A stretch of DNA of 64,000 bases from the NCBI RefSeq assembly GCF_002954765.1, contig NZ_MTPW01000001.1, positions 2,741,501-2,805,500 of the forward strand. Direction: 5' to 3'. Under the pieces are notes generated by a model, which saw nothing but the letters and a program-made list of their open reading frames with translations, did no database searches and was not told where the DNA came from. The translations under genes were made by a program, and so were the position numbers. Position 1 is the first letter of the stretch; each line of letters opens with the position of its first letter. The DNA comes from Nonlabens arenilitoris (lineage in GTDB: Bacteria; Bacteroidota; Bacteroidia; Flavobacteriales; Flavobacteriaceae). Of this stretch, positions 8,601-16,333 are shown one piece after another.

Positions 8601-8770
8601 TAAACATCAACAACACTTGATATATAAGGTATTCACAAATGATAAATATGTAGGTTTTATTGTTAAAATAGGTTTAATGAAAGATAGCATAAATGATAAA
8701 AGTTTATTACAATTTAATCATATAAGAGGTTATTATACCACTCGTTTACACGGCATATTGTTAATTCTAA

Positions 8771-9181
8771 TTATTTGGATTTATTAAATCTTGAATATAT
8801 AGCCGCTAATCCTAAACTAGTAAGTAAAGCAATGCCAGCGATGGTGCCTAGTGCACCTCCATATCCACTAAAGACGTCACCTTTATGCAGGTAAATGAAA
8901 CTGAATAATAAACCAGCTAATACCAGCTGAAAAACACTTACATTAGTTTTATGCGAAACCATACCTATAAAGGAAGCTCCTATAAAAATAAGAGGTATTT
9001 GTGTTGTAAGGAATGGATCAATTAAAGTAGGGAAAAGGTGAAAAAAAACCGCAACTATAAGAGACAATATTGCAGATGCTCTGACAGCACCTTGTTTTAA
9101 TTGATAGCTTACAAAATACGTAAGTACACTACCTGCCACACCAGTCAGGCAAAGAATCAGATCGTTCATGTAGTGATCCAA
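8771..9181 (-). CDS. Membrane protein, small partner of a related pair
   Basis: A 136-residue hydrophobic protein with about four membrane segments. Its C-terminal half contains FIGMVS at 71-76 and GGALGTIA at 108-115. The upstream gene product carries the same two motifs with the same 37-residue spacing. The two genes overlap by 16 bp, so they are probably co-translated and may form a hetero-oligomer. The family is not recognised. The two-gene arrangement with a shared domain is reminiscent of small two-subunit transporters, but that is inference only. If M5 (MNDLIL) is the true start, the overlap becomes about 4 bp. Confidence 0.7.
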   Translation of the reverse strand: MDHYMNDLILCLTGVAGSVLTYFVSYQLKQGAVRASAILSLIVAVFFHLFPTLIDPFLTTQIPLIFIGASFIGMVSHKTNVSVFQLVLAGLLFSFIYLHKGDVFSGYGGALGTIAGIALLTSLGLAAIYSRFNKSK

Positions 9182-9729
9182 TTTAAAAACGTTATAAATA
9201 CCACACTAGCAAACGCGATCGTGCCTAATTTACCTCCTATACCTAAGAAAATATTTTTAGATAGCATAAGAAATATACCTGCCAGAATTCCTGCAACAAC
9301 AACAAAGCTAAGGGATGATAAAATTAATTCACTAGACATTCCTATAAAGGTGCCACAATAAATAGGGACAGGAAGTTTCTTTAAATAATTTGATTTTTTA
9401 TTAATTAATGGTAAATATGACGCAGCAGTACCTATAGCACCAGCTGCAATCACAGGACCTAGATTTAAATGTACATTTATAAGAAAACAAAGTAAGGCAC
9501 CTATAGGGACCCATATGACCACGACTATCTCTTCATATTTAAAATCGTCGTGATGTAGATCTAGGTATTTATAACCCATTAAAAGAAGTAACGCAATACA
9601 CCCTAATATCATTAAGGCAGTAAAATTGCTGATTTCAAATTTATCTTTTATTATCCATGCTAGAAATAGAAGCTGTAACAGCATTACTATCATAATCATA
9701 AAAAATCTAATCGCTTTATGTCTCTTCAT
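9166..9729 (-). CDS. Membrane protein, larger partner of a related pair
   Basis: A 187-residue protein with an N-terminal basic patch (MKRHKAIRFF) and about five hydrophobic segments. After an N-terminal part of about 60 residues with no counterpart in its partner, residues 75-180 align with the protein encoded immediately downstream: FIGMSS at 128-133 and GGKLGTIA at 165-172. The middle has the small-residue helix GPVIAAGAIGTAASYLPLI. The family and substrate are unknown. It is the first gene of the pair, and a VOC-family gene lies 70 bp further upstream on the same strand. Confidence 0.7.
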   Translation of the reverse strand: MKRHKAIRFFMIMIVMLLQLLFLAWIIKDKFEISNFTALMILGCIALLLLMGYKYLDLHHDDFKYEEIVVVIWVPIGALLCFLINVHLNLGPVIAAGAIGTAASYLPLINKKSNYLKKLPVPIYCGTFIGMSSELILSSLSFVVVAGILAGIFLMLSKNIFLGIGGKLGTIAFASVVFITFLNWITT

Positions 9730-9799
9730 TAATGAATTTTAGTAATGCAACAAATATAAAGCGATTAGAAAATAATGAGCTTTAAAGTATATCTTGTAT

Positions 9800-10315
9800 T
9801 TAATTACTTGAGTACGCGCCAGAAGAGTAAGTCAACTCATAACTATGAGTGTATATTTCAAATACAATCCCAAATGGATCCTCAACATAGCACATTTTAA
9901 AAGGCTTATGATCTGGGTAATAAGATCTAATAGGCATTCTTTGTTTGCCGCCATAAGCAACTATTTGCTCAATGAGATTTTCAATTTCTGGATCTTGAAC
10001 AGAAAAGTGAAATAATCCCGTATTAAATGGTTGAAATGCTGGAGCTTCTTTTACACCATGCGAGAAAGAAAATAATTCTATACCAATTCCATCAGAAGTG
10101 GCAAGATGTGCAATTTCAAATTCTTCCCAGTCATTACCAAAGACATCAATGCACATTTGACCTATCGCGGTTTCTTTTTCTTTTTTTACGAGAGAAGGTT
10201 CCATAATAACGTACCATCCCATAACATCAGAATAGAATTGAACTGCTTTTTTAATATCAGGTACGGTAATCCCGATATGTGAGAATGCTCTAGGGTATTT
10301 TTTATCTGTTTTCAT
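9800..10315 (-). CDS. VOC (glyoxalase/dioxygenase) superfamily protein
   Basis: A 171-residue metal-dependent VOC protein. The N-terminal half opens with FSHIGITVPDIKKAVQFYSDVMGW, and the second beta-alpha unit has GLFHFSVQDPEIENLIEQI and ends FKMCYVEDPFGIVFEIYTHSYE. Likely metal ligands are His13 (SHIGI), a glutamate in the GIELFSF strand, His in LFHFSV and the Glu of VFEIYTH. VOC proteins act in aldehyde detoxification, ring cleavage or antibiotic sequestration; the substrate cannot be read. It is divergent from an HxlR-type regulator, with a promoter and operator between them, which suggests induction by a reactive electrophile. Confidence 0.88.
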   Translation of the reverse strand: MKTDKKYPRAFSHIGITVPDIKKAVQFYSDVMGWYVIMEPSLVKKEKETAIGQMCIDVFGNDWEEFEIAHLATSDGIGIELFSFSHGVKEAPAFQPFNTGLFHFSVQDPEIENLIEQIVAYGGKQRMPIRSYYPDHKPFKMCYVEDPFGIVFEIYTHSYELTYSSGAYSSN

Positions 10316-10332
10316 AAATCAATAATTTCATT

Positions 10333-10363
10333 CAAAATTAATTTATATTTGCCTTACAGGCAA
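10333..10363 (-). promoter_or_regulatory. VOC gene promoter with overlapping inverted repeat
   Basis: On the minus strand TAATTTTG (10333-10340) is a perfect TAnnTTTG -7 box, and TTG (10361-10363) is a -33 element 20 bp upstream. The -33 TTG is the first half of TTGCC-N5-GGCAA (10349-10363), a 15-bp inverted repeat positioned as a repressor operator. Confidence 0.65.
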
Positions 10364-10367
10364 TAAC

Positions 10368-10392
10368 TTACTATAAAGTAATATACATTACT
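10368..10392. promoter_or_regulatory. Possible HxlR-family operator
   Basis: Two overlapping inverted repeats, TTACT-ATAA-AGTAA (10368-10381) and AGTAAT-ATAC-ATTACT (10377-10392), lie in the divergent gap. TACT/AGTA half-sites resemble those bound by known HxlR/YodB-type regulators. Confidence 0.5.
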
Positions 10393-10434
10393 AAAAGAGT
10401 TAATTGCTTATTTTCAACATTTTACAATTTAATT

Positions 10435-10743
10435 TTGAAGAAAGAAATTACATGTCCGTTACATTATACCATGACATTAATAGGTACTAAATGGAAACCC
10501 TTAATCTTATTTCATTTAATAGAAGGACCTTTGAGGTCTGGTGTTTTACAAAAACATATTCCAGAAATTTCTAATAAGATGTTTACCCAATCTGTAAGAG
10601 AACTAGAGAAAGATGGATTAATAAGTCGAAAAATATATCCAGTTGTTCCTCCTAAAGTAGAATACGAGTTAACTAAAAAAGGTTTGTCGTTAGAGTCTAT
10701 TTTAAAAAGCCTCGATCTATGGGGTAGTGAGCATTTCAAATAA
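10435..10743 (+). CDS. HxlR-family transcriptional regulator
   Basis: A 102-residue winged-helix regulator. The hallmark order is a Cys near the N-terminus (ITCPLHYTMTLIGTKWKPLILFHL, Cys7), then LRSGVLQKHIPEISNKMFTQSVRELEKDGLI, then the wing with VPPKVEYELTKKG. In YodB, HypR and QorR this N-terminal Cys senses quinones, aldehydes or disulfide stress. The start is taken as TTG at 10435 because the first ATG falls after Cys7. It is divergent from the VOC gene and very likely controls it and itself through the intervening inverted repeats. Confidence 0.9.
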   Translation: MKKEITCPLHYTMTLIGTKWKPLILFHLIEGPLRSGVLQKHIPEISNKMFTQSVRELEKDGLISRKIYPVVPPKVEYELTKKGLSLESILKSLDLWGSEHFK

Positions 10744-10777
10744 ACGGATAGGAATTAATTAAAATCTTACCATAAAA

Positions 10778-10818
10778 AAACCGCTTCCTAATGTCTATTG
10801 AACATCGGGATGCGGTTT
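10778..10818. terminator. Bidirectional terminator between convergent genes
   Basis: AAACCGC pairs with GCGGTTT, with an extended imperfect stem (TCCTAATGT/ACATCGGGA) and loop CTATTGA. A-run before, T-rich after; it can serve both the HxlR gene and the minus-strand gene at 10843. Confidence 0.75.
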
Positions 10819-10842
10819 ATTTAAATTTATTGATTCAGAATT

Positions 10843-11031
10843 TCAGATTTTAGGCTGACCTTTTATCAATCGAGCAGCAACTAGTACTCCAATTAGAATA
10901 GCTATGATAAGTCCAGTATAGGGACTTTGATTTGCTTCCCAGCTTAGATCATCCCAGTTCATACGAGAAATATGAACACCTATTAGCACAATTACCACCA
11001 CTAGTAATACATATGCAAAATTCTTTTTCAT
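10843..11031 (-). CDS. Small two-pass membrane protein
   Basis: A 62-residue protein with two hydrophobic helices: residues about 5-22 (FAYVLLVVVIVLIGVHI) and 39-56 (YTGLIIAILIGVLVAARLI). They are joined by a polar, tryptophan-rich loop (SRMNWDDLSWEANQSP) and followed by a basic tail. The family is not recognised. It starts 5 bp after the stop of the NA37 gene and so belongs to that operon, with a terminator immediately downstream. Confidence 0.75.
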   Translation of the reverse strand: MKKNFAYVLLVVVIVLIGVHISRMNWDDLSWEANQSPYTGLIIAILIGVLVAARLIKGQPKI

Positions 11032-11036
11032 AACAA

Positions 11037-12095
11037 TTATTTTTTCTCTTCGCGGTTGAAGTACACAAGGTAATAATACATTTGCTTTTCTTCATCCCAA
11101 CCTTTTTCAAGGTATTTTTCTGCACTTTCAGGATTGGTAAAGTCCATTTTAATCTGCACGTGTGTATCTAGATTGATTACACTTTTAATTCCTTTACGAG
11201 CGGCACTTACAGCAGTATTTGAAATAGGGAAATTAGAAACGTCTTCAATACTGTATTTAGGACCTTTTTCAACCTTATAGTTTCTAAACTCAGGTATCAA
11301 CTCTGGATTGTCTAGTGTTTCATTTAAAAAAGCACTTTCTTCAAAATCATCATTTTTTGCAAAATAGTTCATTGAACGATTCATAAACATGACTTCTTCC
11401 TTCTTATCCTCAGCAGGTAAAACAACTTCTTTTGCAAAATCCTGACAGAATTTTAAATACTTCTTAGTAAAAAAGTTCTCATCTTCAAAAACATCTACTC
11501 CTAAGAAACTCTCTAACCAGTATTTTGCATCATATCGGTTAGAATCGACAGATAAAATTTTATATCCTGTTTCTTCTTCAGTATTAAAGATAATCGCTCC
11601 TTTATCTAGTTTATTAAGATTTACACCTTGTTGTAATAGGATTCTTAAATCATCCTCGCCTTCTTCAAACTGTAGGAAGTCTTGCTTTAATTCACTTTTA
11701 AAGATTCCTATCGCATCTACTTTATTATTATCTAGCATGACATTATCTAAATAACATACGTATAATTCACCACTTCTTATATGTGGATGTACACTTTGTT
11801 CATATAAATGCTTTGCAATCTTTTTAGAATTATCAAGTAAAGATGCTGGAGTATTAAAAATAGATTTTGCTAGTGCGTACAACTCGTGAAACTCTAGATC
11901 TTGCTCGTGTGTAAAGCTATAGTAGGTTTCTTCTTTAGACCTGAAAGGTTTCAAGAAATACTCTTTTAAAAGTGCATGTAACTCATCATCCAATGGTGTA
12001 GTTACAGCAGACGTAAGTAACATCTCGCCTTTATTCTTATTACCTACACGATGCAGTGCCAGTTGTTCAATACGTGTGTTGAAAAGGTTGATCAT
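11037..12095 (-). CDS. NA37 family nucleoid-associated protein (NdpA/YejK-like)
   Basis: A 352-residue member of the 37-kDa nucleoid-associated protein family. It starts MINLFNTRIEQLALHRVGNK, the usual first strand, and continues with FHELYALAKSIFNTP, LYEQSVHPHIRSGELYVCYLD and a region with EETGYKILSVDSNRYDAKYWLESFLGV. The C-terminus has FPISNTAVSAARKGIKSVINLDTHVQIKMDF. E. coli YejK associates with the nucleoid, but its precise role is unclear. It lies 6 bp downstream of a pRiA4b ORF-3-like gene. Confidence 0.9.
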   Translation of the reverse strand: MINLFNTRIEQLALHRVGNKNKGEMLLTSAVTTPLDDELHALLKEYFLKPFRSKEETYYSFTHEQDLEFHELYALAKSIFNTPASLLDNSKKIAKHLYEQSVHPHIRSGELYVCYLDNVMLDNNKVDAIGIFKSELKQDFLQFEEGEDDLRILLQQGVNLNKLDKGAIIFNTEEETGYKILSVDSNRYDAKYWLESFLGVDVFEDENFFTKKYLKFCQDFAKEVVLPAEDKKEEVMFMNRSMNYFAKNDDFEESAFLNETLDNPELIPEFRNYKVEKGPKYSIEDVSNFPISNTAVSAARKGIKSVINLDTHVQIKMDFTNPESAEKYLEKGWDEEKQMYYYLVYFNREEKK

Positions 12096-12101
12096 AATGT
12101 T

Positions 12102-12638
12102 TTAGTATAGGTCGTAATCGTCAAAAGTTTGTTCATCATAAAAATCGTCATCGCCATCATCAATATCACCACGGTATTCTTCATCGCCATCTGTTTCGTC
12201 TGCAAATCGTGGATCAGCTTCAAACTCTTTGTCTGGTGCACTATCTGGTAATTCACCTATAGAGAAGATGACTTGTGGATAAGCGGTGCCGTCTTGTGGT
12301 CCAGCAACTTCGGCCAGTTCAATTAAGAAGGTCCACATACTTAAAAAATCATAAATGTAAACCAGTTGTGGCTGTGATTTACTAACTACTTCTTCTATGG
12401 TAGTTGTCGCCATCGTGCGTGAGGCACTACTGCCTTCACTCATGTCAAAGAGGCTGAACTCTTCATTCTGGTTCCATTCTTCATCACTGGCATAGAAACT
12501 AGCCATTTCATCTCCAGGCAATTGAAAACTTTGTGTCAGTACATTGTGAAAGTCTTCTAAGGTAGCGCTACCTTCAATTTCTATATCACGGAAAACATCT
12601 TGTGTAGCATCTAGAATAGCTCTAAATCTATAAATCAT
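12102..12638 (-). CDS. Plasmid pRiA4b ORF-3-like protein (IS1096 TnpR-like fold)
   Basis: A 178-residue protein beginning MIYRFRAILDATQDVFRDIE, with TLEDFHNVLTQSFQLPGDEMASFY and the acidic block ASDEEWNQNEEFSLFD. This matches the small beta-grasp-like family named after pRiA4b ORF-3 / IS1096 passenger TnpR. The C-terminal 45 residues are extremely acidic (DDGDDDFYDEQTFDDYDLY). Despite the name, no transposon signs surround it: it is first in an operon with the NA37 gene and the small membrane gene. The role is unknown. Confidence 0.8.
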   Translation of the reverse strand: MIYRFRAILDATQDVFRDIEIEGSATLEDFHNVLTQSFQLPGDEMASFYASDEEWNQNEEFSLFDMSEGSSASRTMATTTIEEVVSKSQPQLVYIYDFLSMWTFLIELAEVAGPQDGTAYPQVIFSIGELPDSAPDKEFEADPRFADETDGDEEYRGDIDDGDDDFYDEQTFDDYDLY

Positions 12639-12722
12639 TTTTTACTTTTTAAGGTGGGCAAAGATACGTTTATCCTACTGTATGTGGAAAATGATGTATG
12701 GTAAATATAGATGTTTTTTATA

Positions 12723-12738
12723 CGCTTTCGCGGAAGCG
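12723..12738. repeat. 16-bp palindrome, copy 4
   Basis: CGCTTTCGCGGAAGCG (one base changed in the right arm), flanked by TA on both sides. Intergenic between ctaA and the pRiA4b-like gene. Confidence 0.85.
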
Positions 12739-12786
12739 TAATAAACAAATCCTAATTGATTCATTTTAATACTAGTCGCAAAGGCT

Positions 12787-13836
12787 TTATGATTTTATCG
12801 CATTTTTCAAGCGCATCATTAGGTAAAATTGCAGCCCTAAAATGATAGAGGCTAGTACTAAATGAGCCGCTTGAGAACCAAAAGGGAAGTCCACATAATT
12901 CATCAATACTCCAGTAAAAATAGTGATAAGAAACAAGGCAATTAACCATCCATAATAAGGTCGTGGATGTCCTATTGTTTTAATAGCTTTATAAACAAAC
13001 CAAGTATGTAACACTAGTAATAAAATAGAAAAAGAGCGGTGAATTAAAAATACCGCAGGAGCATTTTCTTCTAACCATATTGATTGAAATGGATAGCCCA
13101 TTTCATCTATCATGTGATCTAAATACTGTCTTACTTGTGTACCTAGTGCAACTTGCACCAGTGTTAAGATAATAAGCAGTATGGATACTTTATAAAACGA
13201 TTTACTGGATTGATACCTATGATCAGTAGGTTGTACCTCATGTAATAAATAGATTAATAGACCTACTATTAATAATGCAACAATCATGTGAATGGTAATT
13301 AACACAGGTGATAATAAAGTGTCAACTACAATTTTACCTATCACCGCTTGAATTAACATAGCTAGCAATGCGACGATACTTAATATGGTAATCTTTTTGC
13401 GGTCTTTCCAGTACTTTAATGAAAATATACACATAATAAGTACTACTAATCCGCCTAGTGCACCTATTAGTCTATTGACATATTCTGTCCAGGTATGATA
13501 GACGTTAAAAATAGCATAGTTGTGTTTAGTATACGGTTTCCAGTCAGCAGAATTGTAGGTGCTTTGCGCCATAAAATCTGTTATGGCAACTCTCAATTCC
13601 TCTTCATGGATAATTACCATACCTTTTTTATATGGAGTATCTGGAGAGAATTCTAACTGACTTTCTTCAGTAGGTGGAATATAGTAACCAAAACATTTAG
13701 GCCAGTCCGGACAACCCATTCCAGATCCGGTCATGCGCACAACAGCCCCAGCGATAATAATTAAATAGATAACGGCAATACTCCATCGTAAAGCGACACG
13801 ATAATTTCTATCTGTAAAAAGGGCTGTTGTACTCAA
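12787..13836 (-). CDS. ctaA: Heme A synthase (CtaA/Cox15)
   Basis: Converts heme O to heme A for aa3/caa3-type terminal oxidases, in the inner membrane. The 349 residues have eight hydrophobic helices. The N-terminal signature VVRMTGSGMGCPDWPKCFG and the conserved histidines are present: YHTWTEYVNRLIGAL, ITIHMIVALL, FLIHRSFSILLLVLHTW and QAAHLVLASIILG. The long loop after the first helix (about residues 50-110) is typical of Bacteroidota members. It stands alone; a palindrome copy follows the gene. Confidence 0.95.
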   Translation of the reverse strand: MSTTALFTDRNYRVALRWSIAVIYLIIIAGAVVRMTGSGMGCPDWPKCFGYYIPPTEESQLEFSPDTPYKKGMVIIHEEELRVAITDFMAQSTYNSADWKPYTKHNYAIFNVYHTWTEYVNRLIGALGGLVVLIMCIFSLKYWKDRKKITILSIVALLAMLIQAVIGKIVVDTLLSPVLITIHMIVALLIVGLLIYLLHEVQPTDHRYQSSKSFYKVSILLIILTLVQVALGTQVRQYLDHMIDEMGYPFQSIWLEENAPAVFLIHRSFSILLLVLHTWFVYKAIKTIGHPRPYYGWLIALFLITIFTGVLMNYVDFPFGSQAAHLVLASIILGLQFYLMMRLKNAIKS

Positions 13837-13921
13837 TTTTTAATATGTTGTGGTATTAATATGGTCGTAGGATTTATAAAACCTTGCTTGTACAATTCTA
13901 TACTTCTTGATATTTCATTTA

Positions 13922-14548
13922 TTAATGAAGTCTATCACCACGTACCTCTAGATCGCCTATAAAGCTTGCTTCATAATCGAGCCAGTAGTTCCATCGTTCC
14001 ATAACATCATTTTCTGGGAAATGCATTTTTGCAAGCTTTAGAAAGAGTTTGTAATGAGAAGCTTCGGCCACCATAAACTTATAATAGAAATCTTGTAATT
14101 CTTGATCTTCTAGATTTTGCCACAATGTTTTAAAACGTTCACAGCTGCGTGCTTCTATCATCGCACAAATCAAAAGTTGATCTAGAAAATAACCATCACG
14201 GCTTTGGCCTTTTTTCTTTCCTTTAACCAGTTTCTTAACATACTCATCTTGACGCTGAAGTCCTAGTTCTAAGCCGCGTTTTTTAAGCATGGCTATTACC
14301 ATTCTAAAATGTCCCCATTCTTCAGTGACTACAGGAGATAGATGTTCTACAATGCCTTCACGCTCTGAATATTGCTGGATCAATGAGATAATGTTACTGG
14401 TAGCCTTTTGTTCACAAAAAGCATGGTCTGTCAGAATATCTTGTAAGCTAATGGTCGAAATATCTGCCCATCGTGGATCTGTAGGTAATTTAAGCCCTAA
14501 AGTAAATTTCTTTTCACCTGTCATTTTCATACTACAAAGGTCGTTCAT
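13922..14548 (-). CDS. miaE: tRNA-(ms2io6A)-hydroxylase MiaE
   Basis: A diiron hydroxylase acting on the modified adenosine 37 of tRNAs that read U-starting codons. The 208 residues show the four-helix ferritin-like pattern with repeated carboxylate/His motifs: DHAFCEQKATSN, VTEEWGHFRMV, ICAMIEARSCERF and MVAEASHYKLFLKLA. The core LKLPTDPRWADIS block near residue 20 is characteristic. Two alternative starts (M7, M9) are possible because the family usually begins just before LGLKLPTDP. Convergent or divergent neighbours give no operon. Confidence 0.92.
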   Translation of the reverse strand: MNDLCSMKMTGEKKFTLGLKLPTDPRWADISTISLQDILTDHAFCEQKATSNIISLIQQYSEREGIVEHLSPVVTEEWGHFRMVIAMLKKRGLELGLQRQDEYVKKLVKGKKKGQSRDGYFLDQLLICAMIEARSCERFKTLWQNLEDQELQDFYYKFMVAEASHYKLFLKLAKMHFPENDVMERWNYWLDYEASFIGDLEVRGDRLH

Positions 14549-14651
14549 GCGGTCTAGATGGGCAAGAATCTTTTAATGATTTCATGATATAGGATATGGA
14601 AATTAATATGATTATTTTTTAACTTTAAACCATTAACCAAACTATTAAATC

Positions 14652-15014
14652 ATGACTACAGAGCAAGTTGCAAATCAATTAGTGGCTTATTGCCGCAACA
14701 ATGAAGAATCTAAAGCTTATCAAGAATTATACAGTCCAGAAATTACTAGTATAGAAATGGTAGAACCTATGAAAGAAGTTCAAGGTTTTGAAGGGCTGGC
14801 TAAAAAAGGTGAGTGGTGGAAAGAGAACTTTGAAGTTCACGCAAATGAAGTTTCTGAACCATTAATTGCAGATAATCATTTTACCGTACGTTTCTGGATG
14901 GATACCACACATAAACCTAGTGGACAACGCACTCAAATGAATGAGTTAGCCGTCTATGAGGTTAAAGATGGTAAAATATGGAGAGAACAGTTTTTCTATA
15001 ACACAGGAGAATAA
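14652..15014 (+). CDS. SnoaL-like (NTF2-fold) protein
   Basis: A 120-residue stand-alone NTF2-like protein: an N-terminal helix (TTEQVANQLVAYCRNNEESKAYQELY), the strand SPEITSIEMVEP, GLAKKGEWWKENFEVH, and closing strands HFTVRFWMDTTHK and NELAVYEVKDGKIWREQFFY. Substrate and activity are unknown. It is convergent with a MarR gene, and the two share a terminator hairpin. It is unrelated in sequence detail to the SnoaL-like protein at 2887. Confidence 0.82.
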   Translation: MTTEQVANQLVAYCRNNEESKAYQELYSPEITSIEMVEPMKEVQGFEGLAKKGEWWKENFEVHANEVSEPLIADNHFTVRFWMDTTHKPSGQRTQMNELAVYEVKDGKIWREQFFYNTGE

Positions 15015-15029
15015 TGAAAATGTAAAATA

Positions 15030-15059
15030 GTTCTAGAGTTTTGATAAATACTCTAGAAC
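15030..15059. terminator. Terminator hairpin overlapping the end of the MarR gene
   Basis: Perfect 10-bp arms GTTCTAGAGT / ACTCTAGAAC with a 10-nt loop, then TTGTTTT. It covers the last codons and stop of the minus-strand marR gene and can also end the plus-strand SnoaL-like transcript. Confidence 0.7.
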
Positions 15060-15458
15060 TTGTTTTACTTGATTTTCATCTAGGTTATCTATTAATGCTA
15101 ATTCTCTAGCATCAATATCTGCATCAAGGTTTTTTAAAACTTGTAAACCTTTATCAGTTATAGTTATTTCAATCTGCCTGCGGTCAGATGGGCATTGCTT
15201 GCGCTTTACATAATCTTTACTAATCAACTTATCGATAACTCTAGTAGTATTACTGTTAGAATGTATCATTTTACTACTTACTTCTTGAAGGTTTGCAGCT
15301 TTACCTTTACGACCTCTTAAAATACGCATGACATTAAATTGCTGTATAGTAAGACCTTCTTGCTTTACTATCTCACTAACAGATTCTGTCATTTCAGTTC
15401 CTTTTTTAATTAAAGTAGTAACTAAACGTCTTGCAATGGGCATTTCAGCATCTTTCAT
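15033..15458 (-). CDS. MarR-family transcriptional regulator
   Basis: A 141-residue winged-helix regulator. The core is LTIQQFNVMRILRGRKG, the recognition helix region LQEVSSKMIHSNSNTTRVIDKLISKDYV and the wing RKQCPSDRRQIEITITDKG, with C-terminal dimer helices. The wing signature DRRQIEITIT is clear. A 13-bp inverted repeat lies directly upstream, so autoregulation is likely. The target is uncertain; the plus-strand beta-barrel gene at 15645 shares the same intergenic region and is a candidate. Confidence 0.9.
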   Translation of the reverse strand: MKDAEMPIARRLVTTLIKKGTEMTESVSEIVKQEGLTIQQFNVMRILRGRKGKAANLQEVSSKMIHSNSNTTRVIDKLISKDYVKRKQCPSDRRQIEITITDKGLQVLKNLDADIDARELALIDNLDENQVKQVLEYLSKL

Positions 15459-15461
15459 ACA

Positions 15462-15513
15462 CTTACAATATTAATAGAGGGAATTATTGTAATAACAAAC
15501 TTAATATTGTAAG
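15462..15513. promoter_or_regulatory. MarR operator: paired 13-bp inverted repeat
   Basis: CTTACAATATTAA (15462-15474) and its exact reverse complement TTAATATTGTAAG (15501-15513) are separated by 26 bp. On the minus strand the near half contains TAATATTG, one base off the -7 consensus, so binding would block the marR promoter. Confidence 0.6.
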
Positions 15514-15644
15514 CTTTAAATTGTGTTAAGTTCTTACAAAAAAGTACACTTTAGTTAACTATTATTTCAACTGTAACAATCGAGAGAATAAAGTATCTTT
15601 ATTATGCGTTTTAATGATTGAGTATAAATTAAAAAAGAAGAATT

Positions 15645-16220
15645 ATGAAAAAGATTTTTATTGCAATTATGTTTTTAACAGCAGCTGTGGTACAGGCGCA
15701 AGAGGATGGAGGTTTTGGGATTAAGGCAGGATTGAACTATGGTTCAAATGGAGATTTATCTCAAAACGGTCAGACGATCATCGATAATCCCGATGAGAAT
15801 TTTGGGTACCACTTTGGAGTTTTCGGTAAAATAGATCTCGGACCTATATATTTAAGACCAGAGTTATCTTATACCGTTCTTAATAGTGACTATGATAACA
15901 GTGCTCTTGAAGTTAAAAAACTAGATGCTCCAGTATTAGTTGGCTTTCAAGTTTTAGGCCCATTACATGTGTTTGCTGGTCCATCATTTCAATACATTTT
16001 AGATACAGAATTAGAAGATGTCGATTTGCAAGACGTAAAAGAAGAGTTTAGTATAGGATTACAAGTAGGTGTTGGTGTTAACATCGGTAATCTAGGAATT
16101 GATGTCCGTTATGAAAGAGGTCTATCAGAAAATGAAGCCGAATTTACCAATCTAGGTCAATTGGGAACCTTAGATACCAGACCACAACAAATTATTGTAG
16201 GGCTGAGTTTAAATTTATAG
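15645..16220 (+). CDS. Outer-membrane beta-barrel protein (PorT/OmpW-like size class)
   Basis: A 191-residue exported protein with signal peptide MKKIFIAIMFLTAAVVQAQ. The mature chain has alternating amphipathic strands (FGIKAGLNYGS, YHFGVFGKIDLGPIYLRPELSYT, PVLVGFQVLGPLHVFAGPSFQY) and ends IIVGLSLNL, typical of Bacteroidota outer-membrane beta-barrel family proteins. About eight strands are expected. The function is unknown. It shares its upstream region with the divergent marR gene. The extended palindrome copy 14 bp after its stop may act as its terminator. Confidence 0.85.
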   Translation: MKKIFIAIMFLTAAVVQAQEDGGFGIKAGLNYGSNGDLSQNGQTIIDNPDENFGYHFGVFGKIDLGPIYLRPELSYTVLNSDYDNSALEVKKLDAPVLVGFQVLGPLHVFAGPSFQYILDTELEDVDLQDVKEEFSIGLQVGVGVNIGNLGIDVRYERGLSENEAEFTNLGQLGTLDTRPQQIIVGLSLNL

Positions 16221-16233
16221 ATTTGATTAATGT

Positions 16234-16263
16234 CTCATTACGCTTTCGCGGAAGCGTAATGAG
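16234..16263. repeat. 16-bp palindrome copy 5, extended to 15-bp arms
   Basis: The core CGCTTTCGCGGAAGCG (16241-16256) is flanked by CTCATTA and TAATGAG, giving 15-bp arms with one T-G wobble. Intergenic between the convergent beta-barrel and aldo/keto reductase genes; no T-run follows, so terminator function is uncertain. Confidence 0.85.
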
Positions 16264-16333
16264 AATTATTAATCAAGCAAAAATAACTTTACTGATTCAC
16301 TTAAATATCTTACTAGATGTGGTAGAACTAACT

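Noticed and set aside
8584..8787. 67-residue plus-strand frame starting within palindrome copy 3
   Set aside because: Weak start, LSRKR from the palindrome, overlaps the membrane-protein gene end and has no family resemblance.
12102..12638. Insertion sequence, from the IS1096 TnpR-like name of the family
   Set aside because: No transposase, terminal inverted repeats or target duplication; it is in an operon with an NA37 gene.
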